DNA from: Phenylobacterium sp. LH3H17 | Lineage (GTDB): Bacteria > Pseudomonadota > Alphaproteobacteria > Caulobacterales > Caulobacteraceae | NCBI RefSeq assembly: GCF_024298925.1 | Contig: NZ_CP101283.1 | Coordinates: 2,237,001 to 2,301,000, forward strand | Direction: 5' to 3' | Length of the DNA stretch: 64,000 nt | Part shown: positions 8,695 to 16,937 of the stretch, one piece after another | How positions within the stretch are numbered: the first letter of the stretch is position 1 | Layout of the letters: every line of letters begins with the position of its first letter | Notes under the pieces: model-generated | What the model was told of the DNA's origin: nothing | Databases searched by the model: none | The model's input: the letters and a program-made list of their open reading frames with translations, nothing else | Translations under genes and position numbers: made by a program

Positions 8695-9459
8695 ATGACC
8701 GCGACCGCCGAAAACGCCACCGACCAGGTCTTGGTGGAGCTGGCCATCGCCGCGCCGGCCGAGGCTGTATGGGCGGCCCTGCGTGACCCCGTCCAGATCA
8801 ATCGATGGTTCGGCTGGGACGCCGCCAGCCTGGAGGAGGAGATCAAGTACATCTTCCTGGACCACGCCCAGGGCGACCCCGCCGCGATGATCCTGCGCTT
8901 CGAGGGCGTGCCCGACAGCTTCGAGGTCGAGGCGCGCGGCGATCGCTGCCTCGTCCGTCTGATCCGGGCCGGAGCGGCGGGCGACGACAGCGACTGGGAT
9001 GGCGCCAACGAGGACATGACCGAGGGCTGGCTGGCGTTCCTGACTCAGCTTCGCTTCTACGTCGAGCGCCATCACGGCCAGGACCGGCGGACCCTCTACC
9101 TGTCGGGCATGCCGACCGAAGGGCTCAACACCACCCTGCCCCGCGCGCGGCTGGGCCTCGACGCCCTGGCGCACGTCGAACCGGGAGAGCCCTACACCCT
9201 CGCCCTCGGCACGGGCGAGACCGTCTCGGGCAACGTCTGGGCCCGGTCGCGTCGCCAGCTGGCCCTGACCGTGGAGGCCTACGGCGACGGCCTGCTGTTG
9301 GTCACCGACCGCTCGGCCGAGACCCAGCCCCCGATCGGCGGCGGCTCGGTGATCGTCACCACCTACGGCCTGCGCGAGGCGGAGTTTGCCGCCGTCCGCG
9401 ATCGATGGACGGCCTGGTGGGCCGACCACTTCCCCAACAAGATGACCGCCGCCTGCTGA
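8695..9459 (+). CDS. SRPBCC (AHSA1-like) domain protein
   Basis: 254 aa. The first 125 residues read as a START/AHSA1-type domain (LVELAIAAPAEAVWAALRDPVQINRWFGWD, then EGWLAFLTQLRFYVE), a lipid- or ligand-binding helix-grip fold. The remaining half (from about residue 130) is a second, less recognisable beta-rich segment that may be another degenerate copy. Cytosolic, no signal peptide. Function unknown; related proteins are annotated as activator of Hsp90 ATPase-like or polyketide cyclase-like. It is monocistronic, divergent from the peptidase gene. Confidence 0.75.
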   Translation: MTATAENATDQVLVELAIAAPAEAVWAALRDPVQINRWFGWDAASLEEEIKYIFLDHAQGDPAAMILRFEGVPDSFEVEARGDRCLVRLIRAGAAGDDSDWDGANEDMTEGWLAFLTQLRFYVERHHGQDRRTLYLSGMPTEGLNTTLPRARLGLDALAHVEPGEPYTLALGTGETVSGNVWARSRRQLALTVEAYGDGLLLVTDRSAETQPPIGGGSVIVTTYGLREAEFAAVRDRWTAWWADHFPNKMTAAC

Positions 9460-9465
9460 TGGTCC

Positions 9466-10140
9466 TCAGGACCAGGCGCGGATGAAATGGCCACGCTCGC
9501 CCCAGAAGACGTACCAGCGACCGGCCGTCTGGACGATATCGAGCTGATCCTCGAATGGGACGGGCTCTTCCTTGGTTCGTTTGCCGGTCAGGCCAAGGCG
9601 TTGCAGCAGGCCTCGCTTAGGCGGTGGTGGTGGCGGCTGCGGCGGTGGCGGGCCGCGGGCCGCCGCCGCACTGGCCGCCGCAAGAAGCTCCTGGCCATAG
9701 ACGATCGCCGCTTCAGGAAACACATCGCCCCACGCCTTGCCTATTAGCGCACGGTCCATGACATCGCCGCACGCCTCCAGGAAGGAGCCGCGAAAACTAG
9801 TCCTGTCGACACCATCATAGAGGTCGCCATGGGTATATTTCGGCACGCCGTCGCACATGGCCAGCGGAACGACGTGATAGCCGTCGAACTCCCTCAGGAC
9901 CTCGGCCCTGGCCTCCGGGGTCTCCGCCCCTCGGGCGTCGAAGATCCAGGCGTTCGCCGCTTCGTCGCGGCCAACCCGAGGCGCGCCGACACGTTCATAG
10001 GCTGGGATGGTAATTTCCTGGAACCGTTCGGCCTCGGCGTCCGAAACCGTCTCGCCCTCTATGGTCCGCTGCAGGAATGCACGCCATTCCGCCTCATGAC
10101 CGGGCTTTGCGCTTCCCTCGGGAATTAGGTCGAGCCCCAT
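9466..10140 (-). CDS. Hypothetical protein with a polyproline segment
   Basis: 224 aa, not recognised. No signal peptide or membrane segment. The first 150 residues are acidic and could be globular (GHEAEWRAFLQRTIEGE, VGRDEAANAWIFDARGAETPEARAEVLREFDGYHVVPLAMCDGVPKYT). Residues about 160-175 form an Ala/Pro-rich linker with a PPPPQPPPPPP run and a basic KRGLLQRLGLTGKRTKEE stretch, followed by a short conserved-looking tail (QTAGRWYVFWGERGHFIRAWS). The nucleotide sequence is less GC-rich than its neighbours in places (for example around 9700-9840), which may hint at later acquisition. It is convergent with the SRPBCC gene, 6 bases apart. Confidence 0.7.
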   Translation of the reverse strand: MGLDLIPEGSAKPGHEAEWRAFLQRTIEGETVSDAEAERFQEITIPAYERVGAPRVGRDEAANAWIFDARGAETPEARAEVLREFDGYHVVPLAMCDGVPKYTHGDLYDGVDRTSFRGSFLEACGDVMDRALIGKAWGDVFPEAAIVYGQELLAAASAAAARGPPPPQPPPPPPKRGLLQRLGLTGKRTKEEPVPFEDQLDIVQTAGRWYVFWGERGHFIRAWS

Positions 10141-10216
10141 GGCGCCACTCCTCTCTTAACCGAGACGAAGCTTAGTCGAGGCGCGCGCTACCGCATAGGT
10201 TGTTTTTAGCAAGCCC

Positions 10217-10293
10217 TGGCGCGCCCAGCAGGACTCGAACCTGCAACCGTCCGCTTAGAAGGCGGATGCTCTATCCGGTTGAGCTATGGGCGC
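10217..10293 (-). tRNA. tRNA-Arg (anticodon UCU)
   Basis: Read on the minus strand: acceptor GCGCCCA pairs with TGGGCGC, D arm GCTCAACCGGATAGAGC, anticodon stem TCCGC/GCGGA around loop CTTCTAA (anticodon TCT), T arm GCAGG-TTCGAGT-CCTGC, discriminator G and an encoded CCA. All four arms pair without mismatch. Confidence 0.96.
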
Positions 10294-10297
10294 CCGG

Positions 10298-10603
10298 TCA
10301 GTGGGTCCAGGGCTGTTTGCGGCCGAAGGCGAAGTTGTCGGCGTAGGCCTTGATGATCTTCCTGGCCGGCTTGGGATCGGAGACCTGGAACGCGATGCCG
10401 TGCGCCGCGGCATAGGCCACGGCCTCGTCCTTGGTGTCGAAGGACAGGCGCACCTGGCCGTCCATGTCGCCGGTCACCGTCCAGCCCATCAGCGGGTCGG
10501 CGCGTCTGGCCGAGGCCGGCTCGAATTCCAGCAGCCAGTCCTTGGTGTTGCCCTTGCCGGACTGCATGGCGTTCTTGGCCGGCCGGTAGATGCGCGCGAG
10601 CAT
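10298..10603 (-). CDS. NADH-quinone oxidoreductase accessory subunit, NDUFS4-like (ETC complex I subunit family)
   Basis: 101 aa from the ATG at 10603, which has GAGAGA about 9 bases upstream; a TTG six codons earlier is less likely. The sequence matches the alphaproteobacterial homologue of mitochondrial NDUFS4: ARIYRPAKNAMQSG, WLLEFEP, PLMGWTVTGDMDGQVRLSFDTKDEAVAYAAAHG, and a C-terminal AYADNFAFGRKQPWTH. These proteins are peripheral matrix-side/cytosolic-side subunits that stabilise complex I. It lies between two tRNA genes, 4 bases upstream of the tRNA-Arg on the same strand. Confidence 0.88.
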   Translation of the reverse strand: MLARIYRPAKNAMQSGKGNTKDWLLEFEPASARRADPLMGWTVTGDMDGQVRLSFDTKDEAVAYAAAHGIAFQVSDPKPARKIIKAYADNFAFGRKQPWTH

Positions 10604-10690
10604 GCGGATCGTCTCTCTCAAATCCAGAAGCGCGATAGCCGAAAGTGGACGCCGGTTTCGGCGATCATCGCGCTTCCACTTTTATCACGA

Positions 10691-10715
10691 GAGCCTTTCT
10701 CATTGAGAAAGGCTC
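10691..10715 (-). terminator. Hairpin downstream of tRNA-Pro(UGG)
   Basis: Perfect 11-base inverted repeat GAGCCTTTCTC/GAGAAAGGCTC with a 3-base loop, 10 bases beyond the 3' end of the tRNA-Pro gene in its direction of transcription. There is no clean T run after it, so termination is inferred from position and stem strength. Confidence 0.5.
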
Positions 10716-10723
10716 GGGGCCGG

Positions 10724-10802
<79 letters not shown>

Positions 10803-10875
10803 AAGAGCGCCGGCAAGGGGTGCGATATAAGGCTTTGGCCTTTCCCGCAATTGAACAAAGCCGCGCGGGGCGGGC

Positions 10876-11298
10876 TCAATCGCGCCGATGCATCAACTTG
10901 AAGACACCGCTGGCCCGTATCACGTCGTGACCGCGCACATAGGCGCGGCCCTCCACGAAGGCGACATCCTTGGTGGCGCGGGTGCATCTGGCCTCGCCCA
11001 TGATCCAGTCGCCGACCCGAGCCATGTGCAGGAAGTTGACGTTGAGCTGGATGGTCACGCCGGTCTGGCGCGTGGCGCGGAAGGTCGCCGCGCCCAGCAG
11101 GCCGTCGATGAAGGCCGTCAGCATGCCGCCATGCACCAGGCCCAGGCCATTGGCGTGCCTGGGCAGGGCGAAGAACGCCTGCTCTGTCATCTCCCCCATC
11201 ACCTCGCGGTGGAAATAGGGGCCGTTGTGATTGGAGAACGGGCCGCGGTTGGACGAGCGGATGAAGCCCTCGGGCGGATCAGGGATGACCTCAGCCAC
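10876..11298 (-). CDS. PaaI-type hotdog-fold acyl-CoA thioesterase
   Basis: 140 aa. The 4HBT/PaaI motif is clear: ANGLGLVHGGMLTAFIDGLLGAA (the HGG that binds the CoA thioester region), then VTIQLNVNFLHMARVGDWI. Such proteins hydrolyse aryl- or acyl-CoA esters as tetramers in the cytosol; the natural substrate is not predictable. Its start overlaps the end of the DUF192 gene by 8 bases, so the two form an operon on the minus strand. Confidence 0.83.
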   Translation of the reverse strand: MAEVIPDPPEGFIRSSNRGPFSNHNGPYFHREVMGEMTEQAFFALPRHANGLGLVHGGMLTAFIDGLLGAATFRATRQTGVTIQLNVNFLHMARVGDWIMGEARCTRATKDVAFVEGRAYVRGHDVIRASGVFKLMHRRD

Positions 11299-11833
11299 CT
11301 TGGAAGATCCGGTGGACGACCTTGTCGCCGGGCAGCAGGCCGATCTCGGCGGCGCGGCCTCCGGCCAACTCCAGCACCCCCAGGATCGGCCCCCCCGAAG
11401 GGATCGGCGCCTCAGACAACGGGGTGGTGTTGCGGGCGATGGAGAGCACCGTGCCGTCGGCCCGGATGTAGATGATGTCCAGGGGGATCAGGGTGTTCTT
11501 CATCCAGAAGGCAACCTCGCGCGGGGAGTGGAAGTCGAACAGCATGCCGCGGTCCGGCGCCATGACCTTGCGATACATCAGGCCGCGATTGCGCTCTGGC
11601 TCGTCGTCGGCGATTTCCACGAAGAAGCGGGTGCGGCCCTGAGGGGTCACCACCTCCAGGGTTTCGAGGCCAGCCGGGACCGGGGCGTCGGCGCGCGGTA
11701 TCACGGCCGGCGCGGCCGCCGGAGCCCGGGCGGCCTGCTTGGCGGCGGGCGCGGGCTCTGCGGCGCAGGCGTAGGCGCTAAAGGCCAGCGCGGCCGCCAG
11801 CGCGGCGCGCAGGCCGTAGATCATGCGGGACAC
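11291..11833 (-). CDS. DUF192 family exported protein
   Basis: 180 aa from a GTG at 11833, supported by GGAG 7 bases upstream; the ATG three codons later would be 16 bases from it. A signal sequence (MIYGLRAALAAALAFSAYACA) possibly ends in a lipobox-like SAYAC, followed by an Ala/Pro linker and a DUF192 domain (residues about 60-175): RNRGLMYRKVMAPDRGMLFDF, VAFWMKNTLIPLDIIYI, LELAGGRAAEIGLLPGDKV. DUF192 proteins are small beta-barrel folds of unknown function, common in bacteria and archaea. Operon with the downstream thioesterase. Confidence 0.85.
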   Translation of the reverse strand: MSRMIYGLRAALAAALAFSAYACAAEPAPAAKQAARAPAAAPAVIPRADAPVPAGLETLEVVTPQGRTRFFVEIADDEPERNRGLMYRKVMAPDRGMLFDFHSPREVAFWMKNTLIPLDIIYIRADGTVLSIARNTTPLSEAPIPSGGPILGVLELAGGRAAEIGLLPGDKVVHRIFQGG

Positions 11834-11851
11834 TGAAAAGCTCCGTGAGGT

Positions 11852-12496
11852 CTAGGCCAGACCTAAAGACTCGATCTCGGCCACGACAAGCCCTTTCGGA
11901 CCTTCCGCGAAGCGAACCATCACGTCGTCGCCCGGCTGCAGGTCCTCGATGCCCGAGCGCCGCAGGGTCTCGATATGCACGAAGATGTCGCCGGTCTCGC
12001 CGTCGCGGACCACAAAGCCGTAGCCCTTGGCGCGGTTGAACCATTTCACCTTGGCCCGCTCCAGCGGCCCGCGGGCGGTGATGACGGGCGAACGACGCGG
12101 GGTGCGGGCCTGATAGGCGCCCTGGTTCCCGCCGCCGCGGTCGAAGCCGCCGCCACGGTCATAGGCGTCGCGCCGGAAGCCGCCGTGGTCATCGTGGCGT
12201 CTACGGTCGGTCGGGGTCGGCGCCGAACTCTCGTCGACCTCCACAACCTCGGCCACCTGCCAACCCTTCGGGCGGCGGATCACGTCACAGACAATGACGG
12301 CGCCTTCCAAGGCGCTCTCACGCCCGGAATTCCGCAAGCTGGTCACGTGAAGCAAGACGTCCTTAAGTCCCGTCTGACTAGGATCGTCAGGGACGATGAA
12401 CCCGTAACCCTTGCCGGCGTCGAACCACTTCACGCGCCCGCTGATCCGCACGGATTCTTCGTGCGAATCTACTCCCTCGAATTCGTAACCAGACAT
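11852..12496 (-). CDS. Cold-shock protein with two cold-shock domains
   Basis: 214 aa; ATG at 12496 with GAGGGG 5 bases upstream. Two CSDs are visible: residues about 16-85 ([30 protein letters not shown]) and about 145-212 ([30 protein letters not shown]). Both keep RNP1 (KGYGF) and RNP2 (VLLHV / IFVHI), so both should bind single-stranded nucleic acid. The linker is rich in Arg, Gly and Asp ([19 protein letters not shown]), like an RGG-type disordered region. Double-CSD proteins are typical of alphaproteobacteria such as Caulobacter CspC/CspD; which one this is cannot be decided. Confidence 0.92.
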   Translation of the reverse strand: MSGYEFEGVDSHEESVRISGRVKWFDAGKGYGFIVPDDPSQTGLKDVLLHVTSLRNSGRESALEGAVIVCDVIRRPKGWQVAEVVEVDESSAPTPTDRRRHDDHGGFRRDAYDRGGGFDRGGGNQGAYQARTPRRSPVITARGPLERAKVKWFNRAKGYGFVVRDGETGDIFVHIETLRRSGIEDLQPGDDVMVRFAEGPKGLVVAEIESLGLA

Positions 12497-12649
12497 TTGC
12501 CCCTCTGGCCCGGTCTCCCCCGATCCCTTCGGACTAAGGCCAACTATAACACTGTTCTGGTAACTATTGTGCCGTCAATGGGAGTTTTTCGCCCGACGCA
12601 CGCATCAGGCGTATTTCGCGCGCTCTGGTGGCGGCGGGGCGATGTCGCG

Positions 12650-12724
12650 TGGCAGTCCCTAGGGGAGTCGAACCCCTCTCTCCAGGTTGAAAACCTGGCG
12701 TCCTAACCGATAGACGAAGGGACC
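12650..12724 (-). tRNA. tRNA-Glu (anticodon UUC)
   Basis: Minus strand: acceptor GGTCCCT pairs with AGGGACT (one G-T), D arm GTCTATCGGTTAGGAC, anticodon stem CCAGG/CCTGG with loop TTTTCAA (anticodon TTC), T arm GGGGTTCGACTCCCC, discriminator G and encoded CCA. Confidence 0.96.
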
Positions 12725-12780
12725 GCGTGCGCGAGAGCGGCGTCTATATCGGCGATTCAGGGCCTATGCAAGTCGCCCGA

Positions 12781-14583
12781 TCAGCCAACCAGGCGTCGGG
12801 GATCGGCGACGTCCTCGATCTCCAGTTCGACGCTCTCCCGACCCTGCCAATCGTCCGGCTTCAGGCGTCCGGCGACATGCACCGCGCCACCCTCGCTCAT
12901 CAGGCGCCTGCCGATCTCGGTGTCCTCGGCGCGCCAGGCCACGGCCTTGAGCCGACCGCCCGAGCCGTCGGTCAGGGTGACCCGCACATGGCCGCCGCGC
13001 AGGGCCATGGGCCGCTCGATCCGCACATCCGCGGCGGCGAACATCGGCTCGGGATTGCCTGGCCCGAACGGGGCCAGGGCTTGGAAAGCCTGCCAGAGCC
13101 CGCGGTCGGCTCCCCCCGTGGTCACCAGGGCGTCGATGTCCAGTCCGTCCTCGGCGGTGGCCGCTTGCGTCTCCAGGGCCAGGCGCTCGTTCAGGAAGGC
13201 GCGCAGGTCGGGAATGGTGTCGGGGCGCACCGAGAGGCCCGCGGCCATGGCGTGGCCGCCCCCGGCCAGCAGCAGGCCCTCGTCGAACGCCGCCTGGACC
13301 GCCCGCCCGAGATTGACCCCGGCCTGGGAGCGGCCTGAGCCCTTGCCGATATTGGCCGCCCGGTCGACGCCGATCACCAGGGCGGGCTTTCGATAGCGCT
13401 CACGCAGGCGGCTGGCGACGATGCCGATGACCCCGGGATGCCAGCCGTCGGCGGCCACGAAGGTCAGGGCTGCGTCGTCCTGGTTGCTCTCGCGGTCGAC
13501 GATCCGGATAGCTTCCTCGAAGATCTCGCGCTCCACCTCCTTGCGCGAGGCGTTCAGGGCGTCGAGCTCAGCGGCGAGTTCGGCGGCCTCCGCCGGATCG
13601 TCGGTGGAAAGCAGGCGCGCCCCGAGGTCAGAACGGCCGATCCGGCCGCCGGCGTTGATCCTTGGACCCAGGATGAAGCCCGCATGGAAGACACCGGCCG
13701 GCCCCGAGCCCTTGGCCACCTCCAGCAACGCCTTGAGGCCCGGATTCTTCCAGGCGGACATGACCTTCAGGCCCTGGGTGGTCAGCGCCCGGTTGAAGCC
13801 CGTGAGCTGGGTGACGTCGCAGATCGCGCCCAGGGCCGCCAGGTCCAGCCACTGGCGCAGATCCGGTTCGGGGGTGGTCTCGAACAGGCCGCGCTTTCGA
13901 GCCTCGCGGTTAAGCGCCGCCAGCAGGACGAAGGCGACGCCGGCGGCGGCCAGCACCCCCTGCCCCGACGTGCAGCCCGGCCGGTTCGGATTGACCAGGG
14001 CGGCGACCTTGGGGATCTCGTCGCGCATGAGGTGATGGTCGATCACCACCACTTCGAGGCCGATTTGCTCGGCATGGGCCAGGGCTTCATAGGCGGCGGC
14101 CCCGCAGTCGACCGTGACCACCAGCTCGGCGCCACTGTCGCGAATGCGCTTGAAGGCCGCCGGCGAGGGGCCGTAGCCCTCGGTCATCCGGTCGGGGACA
14201 TAGATGGGCAGTTCCTTGCCCAGGGTGCGGAACCAGCGGACCAGCTGCGCGGCGCTGGAGGCGCCGTCCACGTCGTAGTCGGCGAAGATGGTCATCGGGC
14301 GATCGGAGACCAGGGCGTCGACCAGGATTTCCGCGGCCCGGTCCATGTCCAGGAAGCTGGACGGGTCGGGAAACAACGCCTTCAGCGTCGGATTGAGGTA
14401 GTTCGCGCCGTCATCGGCTCCGATGCCGCGGGAGGCCAGGGCGCGGGCCAGAGGTTCGGAGAGCCCGAGGCCCATCTGGTGGCGCCGAACGGTCTCGCCA
14501 TCCGCCGGACGCTCGCGCCACAGCCGTCCGGTGAGGGAGCGGGTGACCCCGAGATAGCCCATGGGCGTGGTTCCGTCGGCCAT
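12781..14583 (-). CDS. recJ: Single-stranded-DNA-specific exonuclease RecJ
   Basis: 600 aa. DHH-family phosphoesterase with motif I DYDVDG (residues 102-107), VVTVDCG (155-161) and motif III IDHH (181-184), followed by the DHHA1 region with GGHAMAAGLSV and a C-terminal OB-fold typical of RecJ (APFGPGNPEPMF, then VHVAGRLKPDDWQG). RecJ degrades single-stranded DNA 5'-3' in recombination and mismatch repair. Length agrees with alphaproteobacterial RecJ. It is 61 bases downstream of glpX on the same strand, an arrangement also seen with hom-glpX-recJ in relatives. Confidence 0.96.
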   Translation of the reverse strand: MADGTTPMGYLGVTRSLTGRLWRERPADGETVRRHQMGLGLSEPLARALASRGIGADDGANYLNPTLKALFPDPSSFLDMDRAAEILVDALVSDRPMTIFADYDVDGASSAAQLVRWFRTLGKELPIYVPDRMTEGYGPSPAAFKRIRDSGAELVVTVDCGAAAYEALAHAEQIGLEVVVIDHHLMRDEIPKVAALVNPNRPGCTSGQGVLAAAGVAFVLLAALNREARKRGLFETTPEPDLRQWLDLAALGAICDVTQLTGFNRALTTQGLKVMSAWKNPGLKALLEVAKGSGPAGVFHAGFILGPRINAGGRIGRSDLGARLLSTDDPAEAAELAAELDALNASRKEVEREIFEEAIRIVDRESNQDDAALTFVAADGWHPGVIGIVASRLRERYRKPALVIGVDRAANIGKGSGRSQAGVNLGRAVQAAFDEGLLLAGGGHAMAAGLSVRPDTIPDLRAFLNERLALETQAATAEDGLDIDALVTTGGADRGLWQAFQALAPFGPGNPEPMFAAADVRIERPMALRGGHVRVTLTDGSGGRLKAVAWRAEDTEIGRRLMSEGGAVHVAGRLKPDDWQGRESVELEIEDVADPRRLVG

Positions 14584-14644
14584 CGGATAAGTCTAGCCGG
14601 AGTCGGGGCCGCGTCGAAGGCTCGCGCGCGGCCCCACGTCCGAA

Positions 14645-15598
14645 TTAGACGGGGCGCTTCATCCGCACTTCGCGCACCGTCTGGGTCGCGGAGTTCATGA
14701 CGATGGTGTGGGTGTGGACGAATCCGTCCTCGTACTGCACCCCGTCGAGCAGCGCGCCGTTGGTGACCCCGGTCGCCGCGAAGATGGCGTCGGCTCGGAC
14801 CATCTCGTGCAGGTCGTACTTGCGGTCGAAGTCGGTGATGCCCACCCGCTTGGCGCGGGCCTTCTCGTCGGCGTTGCGGAACACCAGCCGGCCCTGGAAC
14901 TGGCCGCCGACACACTTGAGCGCCGCGCAGGCCAGCACGCCCTCGGGCGCCCCGCCCTGCCCAACATAGAGGTCGACGCCGGTCGAGGGGTCGGCGGTGT
15001 TCATCACCCCGGCCACGTCGCCGTCGGTGATCAGATAGACCCGTGCGCCGACCGAACGGACGCTGGCGATGATGTCGGCATGGCGCGGACGGTCCAGGAC
15101 GCAGACGGTGATCTCGGAGGCGTCTACGCCCTTGGCCTCGGCCATCGACTGGACGTTCTCCGCCGGGCTTTTGTCGAGGTCGATGACGCCCTTCGGATAG
15201 CCCGGCCCACAGGCGATCTTGTCCATATAGGTGTCGGGGGCGTTGAGAAGCGTGCCCTTCGGCGCCCAGGCCATGACCGCCAGCGCATTGGCCATGGCCT
15301 TGGCGGTGAGCGTCGTGCCTTCCAGCGGATCGAGTGCGATGTCGATCTTGGGGCCTTTGCCACGGCCGACCTTCTCGCCGATGTAGAGCATCGGCGCCTC
15401 GTCGCGCTCGCCCTCGCCGATGACGATCTCGCCGTCGATATCGAGGTCGTTGAGCGCGGTGCGCATTGCGTCGACGGCGGCCTGGTCGGCGGCCTTCTCG
15501 TCACCGCGCCCCACCAGTTTCCAGGCGGCGATGGCGGCGATCTCGGTGACCCGGACCGCGTCCAGAACCAGGCCGCGATCCAGAACTTCGGAACTCAT
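14645..15598 (-). CDS. glpX: Class II fructose-1,6-bisphosphatase
   Basis: 317 aa. GlpX signatures: DGEIVIGEGERDEAPMLYIGE, DIALDPLEGTTLTAK, PDTYMDKIACGPG, YLITDGDVAG and GQGGAPEGVLACAALKC. The enzyme removes the 1-phosphate of fructose-1,6-bisphosphate in gluconeogenesis with Mn/Mg ions. It sits between hom (49 bases upstream) and recJ, on the same strand, so the run aminotransferase-hom-glpX-recJ may be one transcription unit. Confidence 0.95.
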   Translation of the reverse strand: MSSEVLDRGLVLDAVRVTEIAAIAAWKLVGRGDEKAADQAAVDAMRTALNDLDIDGEIVIGEGERDEAPMLYIGEKVGRGKGPKIDIALDPLEGTTLTAKAMANALAVMAWAPKGTLLNAPDTYMDKIACGPGYPKGVIDLDKSPAENVQSMAEAKGVDASEITVCVLDRPRHADIIASVRSVGARVYLITDGDVAGVMNTADPSTGVDLYVGQGGAPEGVLACAALKCVGGQFQGRLVFRNADEKARAKRVGITDFDRKYDLHEMVRADAIFAATGVTNGALLDGVQYEDGFVHTHTIVMNSATQTVREVRMKRPV

Positions 15599-15647
15599 TG
15601 CGTCTCTCCCGCGCCCCCTGCTGGAGCGTTCGATTGTCTTTACAGTC

Positions 15648-16937
15648 TTAGATGCGCGCGATGCGCAAGAGCCGGGGTCTATCCAGCACGGACGACAGAT
15701 TCGCGATGCGGTCGATAGCCGCCGTAAGCACGGACTCCGCGACCGCGTGGGTGGTTAGCACGATCGGCACACCGTCTGCATTTTCCACGGGCTTCTGGAG
15801 GAAGCTCTCGATGGAGACGCCGGCCTCGGCCAGGGTCTCGGAGACCGCGGCGATAACCCCGGGCTCGTCCTTCACCAGGAAGCGCAGATAGGCGCGGCTC
15901 ATGCTCTTGGCCGGGTCGACCGGGGTGAAGGGCTTGAGCGTCGAGGCCTTGGCCTGGAACACCGGCCGGCTGGCGCCGGTCATGACGTCGGCGATGTCGG
16001 CGGCCACGGCCGCGGCCGTGGGCCCCGCCCCCGCGCCCGGCCCCTGGATGAAGATACGCCCGATCCGCGTACCCTCGATGAAGAGCGCGTTCAGAGCCCC
16101 GCCGGCCTGGGCCAGGGGATGGTTGAGCGCCACCAGGGTGGGATGGACCCGCACCAGCACGCCCTCCTCCGAGCGGCTGGCCGAGGCGATCAGCTTGATC
16201 CGGTAGCCCAGGTCCTTGGCGAGTTGGATGTCGAGCAGGGCGACCTGCTCGATGCCCTCGATCTCGGCGGCCGCATAGTTGGGGGCGCAACCGAAGGCGA
16301 GCGCCGCCAGGATGGATATCTTGTGGGCCGCGTCGAACCCGCCGACGTCCATGGTTGGGTCGGCCTCGGCGTAGCCCAGGCGCTGGGCTTCGGCCAGCAC
16401 CTCGGCGAACGGACGGCCGCCGGTCTCCATCTCGGTGAGGATATAGTTGCAGGTGCCGTTGAGGATGCCCGCGACGGACTTGACGTCGTCGCCGACCATG
16501 GCCTCGCGCAGCATCTTCACCGCCGGGGTGCCGCCCATCACGGCGGCCTCGAAGAGCAGCGGCACGCCCTTGGCCTCGGCCAGGGCCGCCAGTTCAGCCC
16601 CATGCTCGGCGATCAGAGCCTTGTTGGCGGTGACGACCGGTTTGCCGGCGTTCAGCGCCGCCTCGACAGCGGCCTTGGCGGGACCGTCGGAGCCGCCGAT
16701 CAGCTCGACGAAGATGTCGTTGTCCGGCGAGGCGGCCAGCGCGACCGGATCGTCAAACCAGGGCAGGTTGGAGATGTCATAAGGCCGGGGCCGCGAGCGC
16801 GAGCGCGCCGAGACGCCGGTCACCGACGCCGTCGCCCCCGCCGGGGCGAAGCCGGGTCGCTCGGAGAGGAAGTTCAGCAGGCCGCCGCCCACGGTGCCGA
16901 GGCCCGCCACGCCGACGCGCCAGTTCAATCTGCTCAT
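15648..16937 (-). CDS. hom: Homoserine dehydrogenase
   Basis: 429 aa. N-terminal NAD(P)-binding GLGTVGGGLLNFL, then VTANKALIAEHG, ILNGTCNYILTEM and GYAEADPTMDVGGFDAAHK with the catalytic Asp/Lys region, and a C-terminal ACT domain (DEPGVIAAVSETLAEAGVSIESFLQ, residues about 350-425) expected to bind an allosteric effector such as threonine. It reduces aspartate semialdehyde to homoserine for threonine and methionine. Its ATG overlaps the stop of the aminotransferase gene by 4 bases, indicating translational coupling. Confidence 0.96.
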   Translation of the reverse strand: MSRLNWRVGVAGLGTVGGGLLNFLSERPGFAPAGATASVTGVSARSRSRPRPYDISNLPWFDDPVALAASPDNDIFVELIGGSDGPAKAAVEAALNAGKPVVTANKALIAEHGAELAALAEAKGVPLLFEAAVMGGTPAVKMLREAMVGDDVKSVAGILNGTCNYILTEMETGGRPFAEVLAEAQRLGYAEADPTMDVGGFDAAHKISILAALAFGCAPNYAAAEIEGIEQVALLDIQLAKDLGYRIKLIASASRSEEGVLVRVHPTLVALNHPLAQAGGALNALFIEGTRIGRIFIQGPGAGAGPTAAAVAADIADVMTGASRPVFQAKASTLKPFTPVDPAKSMSRAYLRFLVKDEPGVIAAVSETLAEAGVSIESFLQKPVENADGVPIVLTTHAVAESVLTAAIDRIANLSSVLDRPRLLRIARI

